Source: Beroe ovata (Eukaryota > Ctenophora > Nuda > Beroida > Beroidae). From it: DNA of 16,954 bases. A program made the translations under genes and the position numbers. The stretch covers positions 19,180 through 36,133 of the forward strand of contig CAMPET010000246.1 of NCBI GenBank assembly GCA_946803715.1. Direction: 5' to 3'. Shown in pieces: positions 15,068 through 16,954 of this stretch (its first letter is position 1; every line of letters begins with the position of its first letter). The notes under the pieces were generated by a model. It was not told the origin of the DNA. It was given only the letters and a program-made list of their open reading frames with translations, and ran no database searches.

Positions 15068-16954
15068 ATGATCTGATCATGACGGGATATTGTTAGGACA
15101 GTGATCAAGAATTCCGATACCAATTCTTAGACAATTTTGACTTTATTTGTCGTCTTGAGACGATTTTTTGTGTCCCATATACCCTCTTGTGTCAACTCAG
15201 GCTTTATCGCAATTAAGAGCAATTTCCAACAAAAACTAAGCTCTGAAACGGCCTGAATCGTGTTCCCCATCAAATTTTGAGTCGATTTGGTCCATTTTGG
15301 ATCGAAAATATGACACAAAAATTTTCGGTCAAATCTGATCAAAAACCCTGATGGTTAGTATGGAAATCTGAAAGGGTCAAAACATCGACTTTCTCCAAAT
15401 GATCTGATTATGACGGGATATTGTTAGGACAGTGATCAAGAATTCCGATACCAATTTTTAGACAATTCTGACTTTATTTGTCGTCTTGAGACGATTTTTT
15501 GTGTCCCATATACCCTCTTGTGTCAACTCAGGCTTTATCGCAATTAAGAGCAATTTCCAACAAAAACCAAGCTCTGAAATGGCCTGAATCGTGTTCCCCA
15601 TCAAATTTTGAGTCGATTAGGTCCATTTTGGATCGAAAATATGACACAAAAATTTTCCGTCAAATCTGATCAAAAACCCTGATGGTTAGTATGGAAATCT
15701 GAAAGGGTCAAGACATCGACTTTCTCCAAATGATTTGATTATGATGGGATATTGTTAGGGCAGTGATCAAGAATTCCGATACCAATTTTTAGACAATTTT
15801 GACTTTGTTTGTCGTCTTGAGACGATTTTTTGTGTCCCATATACCCTCTTGTGTCAACTCAGGCTTTATCGCAATTAAGAGCAATTTCCAACAAAAACCA
15901 AGCTCCGAAACGGCCTGAATCGTGTTCCCCATCAAATTTTGAGTCGATTAGGTCCATTTTAGATCGAAAATATGACACAAAAATTTTCCGTCAAATCTGA
16001 TCAAAAACCCTGATGGTTAGTATGGAAATCTGAAAGGGTCAAGACATCGACTTTCTCCAAATGATTTGATTATGATGGGATATTGTTAGGGCAGTGATCA
16101 AGAATTCCGATACCAATTTTTAGACAATTTTGACTTTGTTTGTCGTCTTGAGACGATTTTTTGTGTCCCATATACCCTCTAGTGTCAACTCAGGCTTTAT
16201 CGCAATTAAGAGCAATTTCCAACAAAAATCAAGCTCTGAAACGGCCTGAATCGTGTTCCCCATCAAATTTTGAGTCGATTAGGTGCATTATGACAACAGA
16301 TGCTTAGAATAACAAAAGAGGACCGTATGGTAACACTAAACCCCTTGAAACAACAACAGAACACTTAGAATAACAAAAAGAGGGCCTTATGGTAACACTA
16401 GACACCTTAAAACAANCCTGATGGTTAGTATGGAAATCTGAAAGGGTCAAGCCATCGACTTTCTCCAAATGATTTGATTATGACGGGATATTGTTAGGGC
16501 AGTGATCTAGAATTCTGATACCAATTTTTAGACAATTTTGACTTTGTTTGTCGTCTTGAGACGATTTTTTGTGTCCCCTCTTGTGTCAATTCAGCCTTTA
16601 TCGCAATTAAGAGCAATTTCCAACAGAAACCAAGATCCGAAACGGCCTGAATCGTGTTCCCCATCAAATTTTGAGTCGATTAGGTCCATTTTAGATCGAA
16701 AATATGACACAAAACTTTTCCGTCAAATCTGATCAAAAACCCTGATGGTTAGTATGGAAATCTGAAAGGGTCAAGACATCGACTTTCTTCAAATGATTTG
16801 ATTATGATGGGATATTGTTAGGGCAGTGATCAAGAATTCCGATACCAATTTTTAGACAATTTTGACTTTGTTTGTCGTCTTGAGACGATTTTTTGTGTCC
16901 CATATACCCTCTAGTGTCAACTCAGGCTTTATCGCAATTAAGAGCAATTTCCAA
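15066..16954. repeat. 331-bp satellite array, truncated by the window edge
   Basis: Equivalent TGATYTGAT positions lie at 15069, 15400, 15731, 16062, 16470 and 16794, so the first three intervals are exactly 331 bp. The fourth is 408 because part of the unit is replaced, and the fifth 324 because seven bases (around CATATAC) are missing. Each unit contains a TCGTCT-TG-AGACGA inverted repeat and a run of T after it. Copies 1 and 2 share variants (GACGGG, GGACAG, CTTTATTTG); copies 3, 4 and 6 share others (GATGGG, GGGCAG, CTTTGTTTG), and copy 5 is mixed (GACGGG with GGGCAG and CTTTGTTTG). Only short, unconserved reading frames occur. This is probably heterochromatin-type tandem DNA or the internal repeats of a large element. 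Confidence 0.96.
16289..16416. repeat. Foreign segment inside satellite copy 4: 61-bp duplication ending at an N
   Basis: After AGGTGCATTA the satellite sequence stops and is replaced by two related 61-bp units (CTTAGAATAACAAAA at 16303 and 16364, each with TATGGTAACACTA). An N follows at 16416, then the satellite resumes at CCTGATGGTTAG. About 50 bp of satellite are missing. Confidence 0.88.

Noticed and set aside
14620-15123. 167-codon minus-strand frame
   Set aside because: Long, but without signal peptide, domain or similarity I know; its first codons lie in the satellite, so probably a chance frame.
15127-15342. 71-codon minus-strand frame inside satellite copy 1
   Set aside because: Not kept open at the same length in the other copies.

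Overview
The window is eukaryotic, from an animal. Its genes are split by short GT-AG introns and encode metazoan families: an INF2-type formin tail, a MORN-repeat radial spoke protein of motile cilia, a rhodopsin-class GPCR and an immunoglobulin-type ectodomain. Introns of about 70 to 900 bp, the galectin-like plus Ig protein, a retroelement fragment and a long satellite array suggest an invertebrate with a compact genome. A sponge or another early-branching lineage is possible, but the species cannot be fixed from this sequence. There are three isolated Ns (8523, 11012, 16416), so this is a draft assembly.

Layout. 1-1011 (-): 5' part of a secreted or membrane protein with a signal peptide, a galectin-like domain, an Ig domain and a Thr/Asp tandem-repeat stalk that runs off the left edge. 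1240-2363 (+): last five exons of an INF2-like formin, including the DAD/WH2-like regulatory motif and stop, then a poly(A) signal. 3754-11997 (+): a complete 18-exon RSPH10B gene of 675 codons, all exon phases agreeing. Inside its intron 7, on the opposite strand, is a complete two-exon class A GPCR (5361-6447). Other introns of RSPH10B hold a perfect 65-bp palindrome, a CACGTG cluster, a TG microsatellite, X-box-like inverted repeats, a retroelement remnant and pyrimidine-rich tandem repeats. 13637-13990 (-): a small intronless cysteine-rich secreted protein. 14081-14482: three simple or tandem repeat tracts. 15066-16954: a 331-bp satellite array continuing beyond the right edge.

How they relate. 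These are independent eukaryotic genes, not an operon. The formin tail and RSPH10B are both cytoskeletal (actin and axoneme) and collinear, but nothing shows shared regulation. The most notable architecture is nesting: the GPCR is antisense inside a ciliary gene, and the galectin/Ig gene may likewise sit antisense inside a formin intron, because the exons that must precede the formin tail are not between it and that gene.
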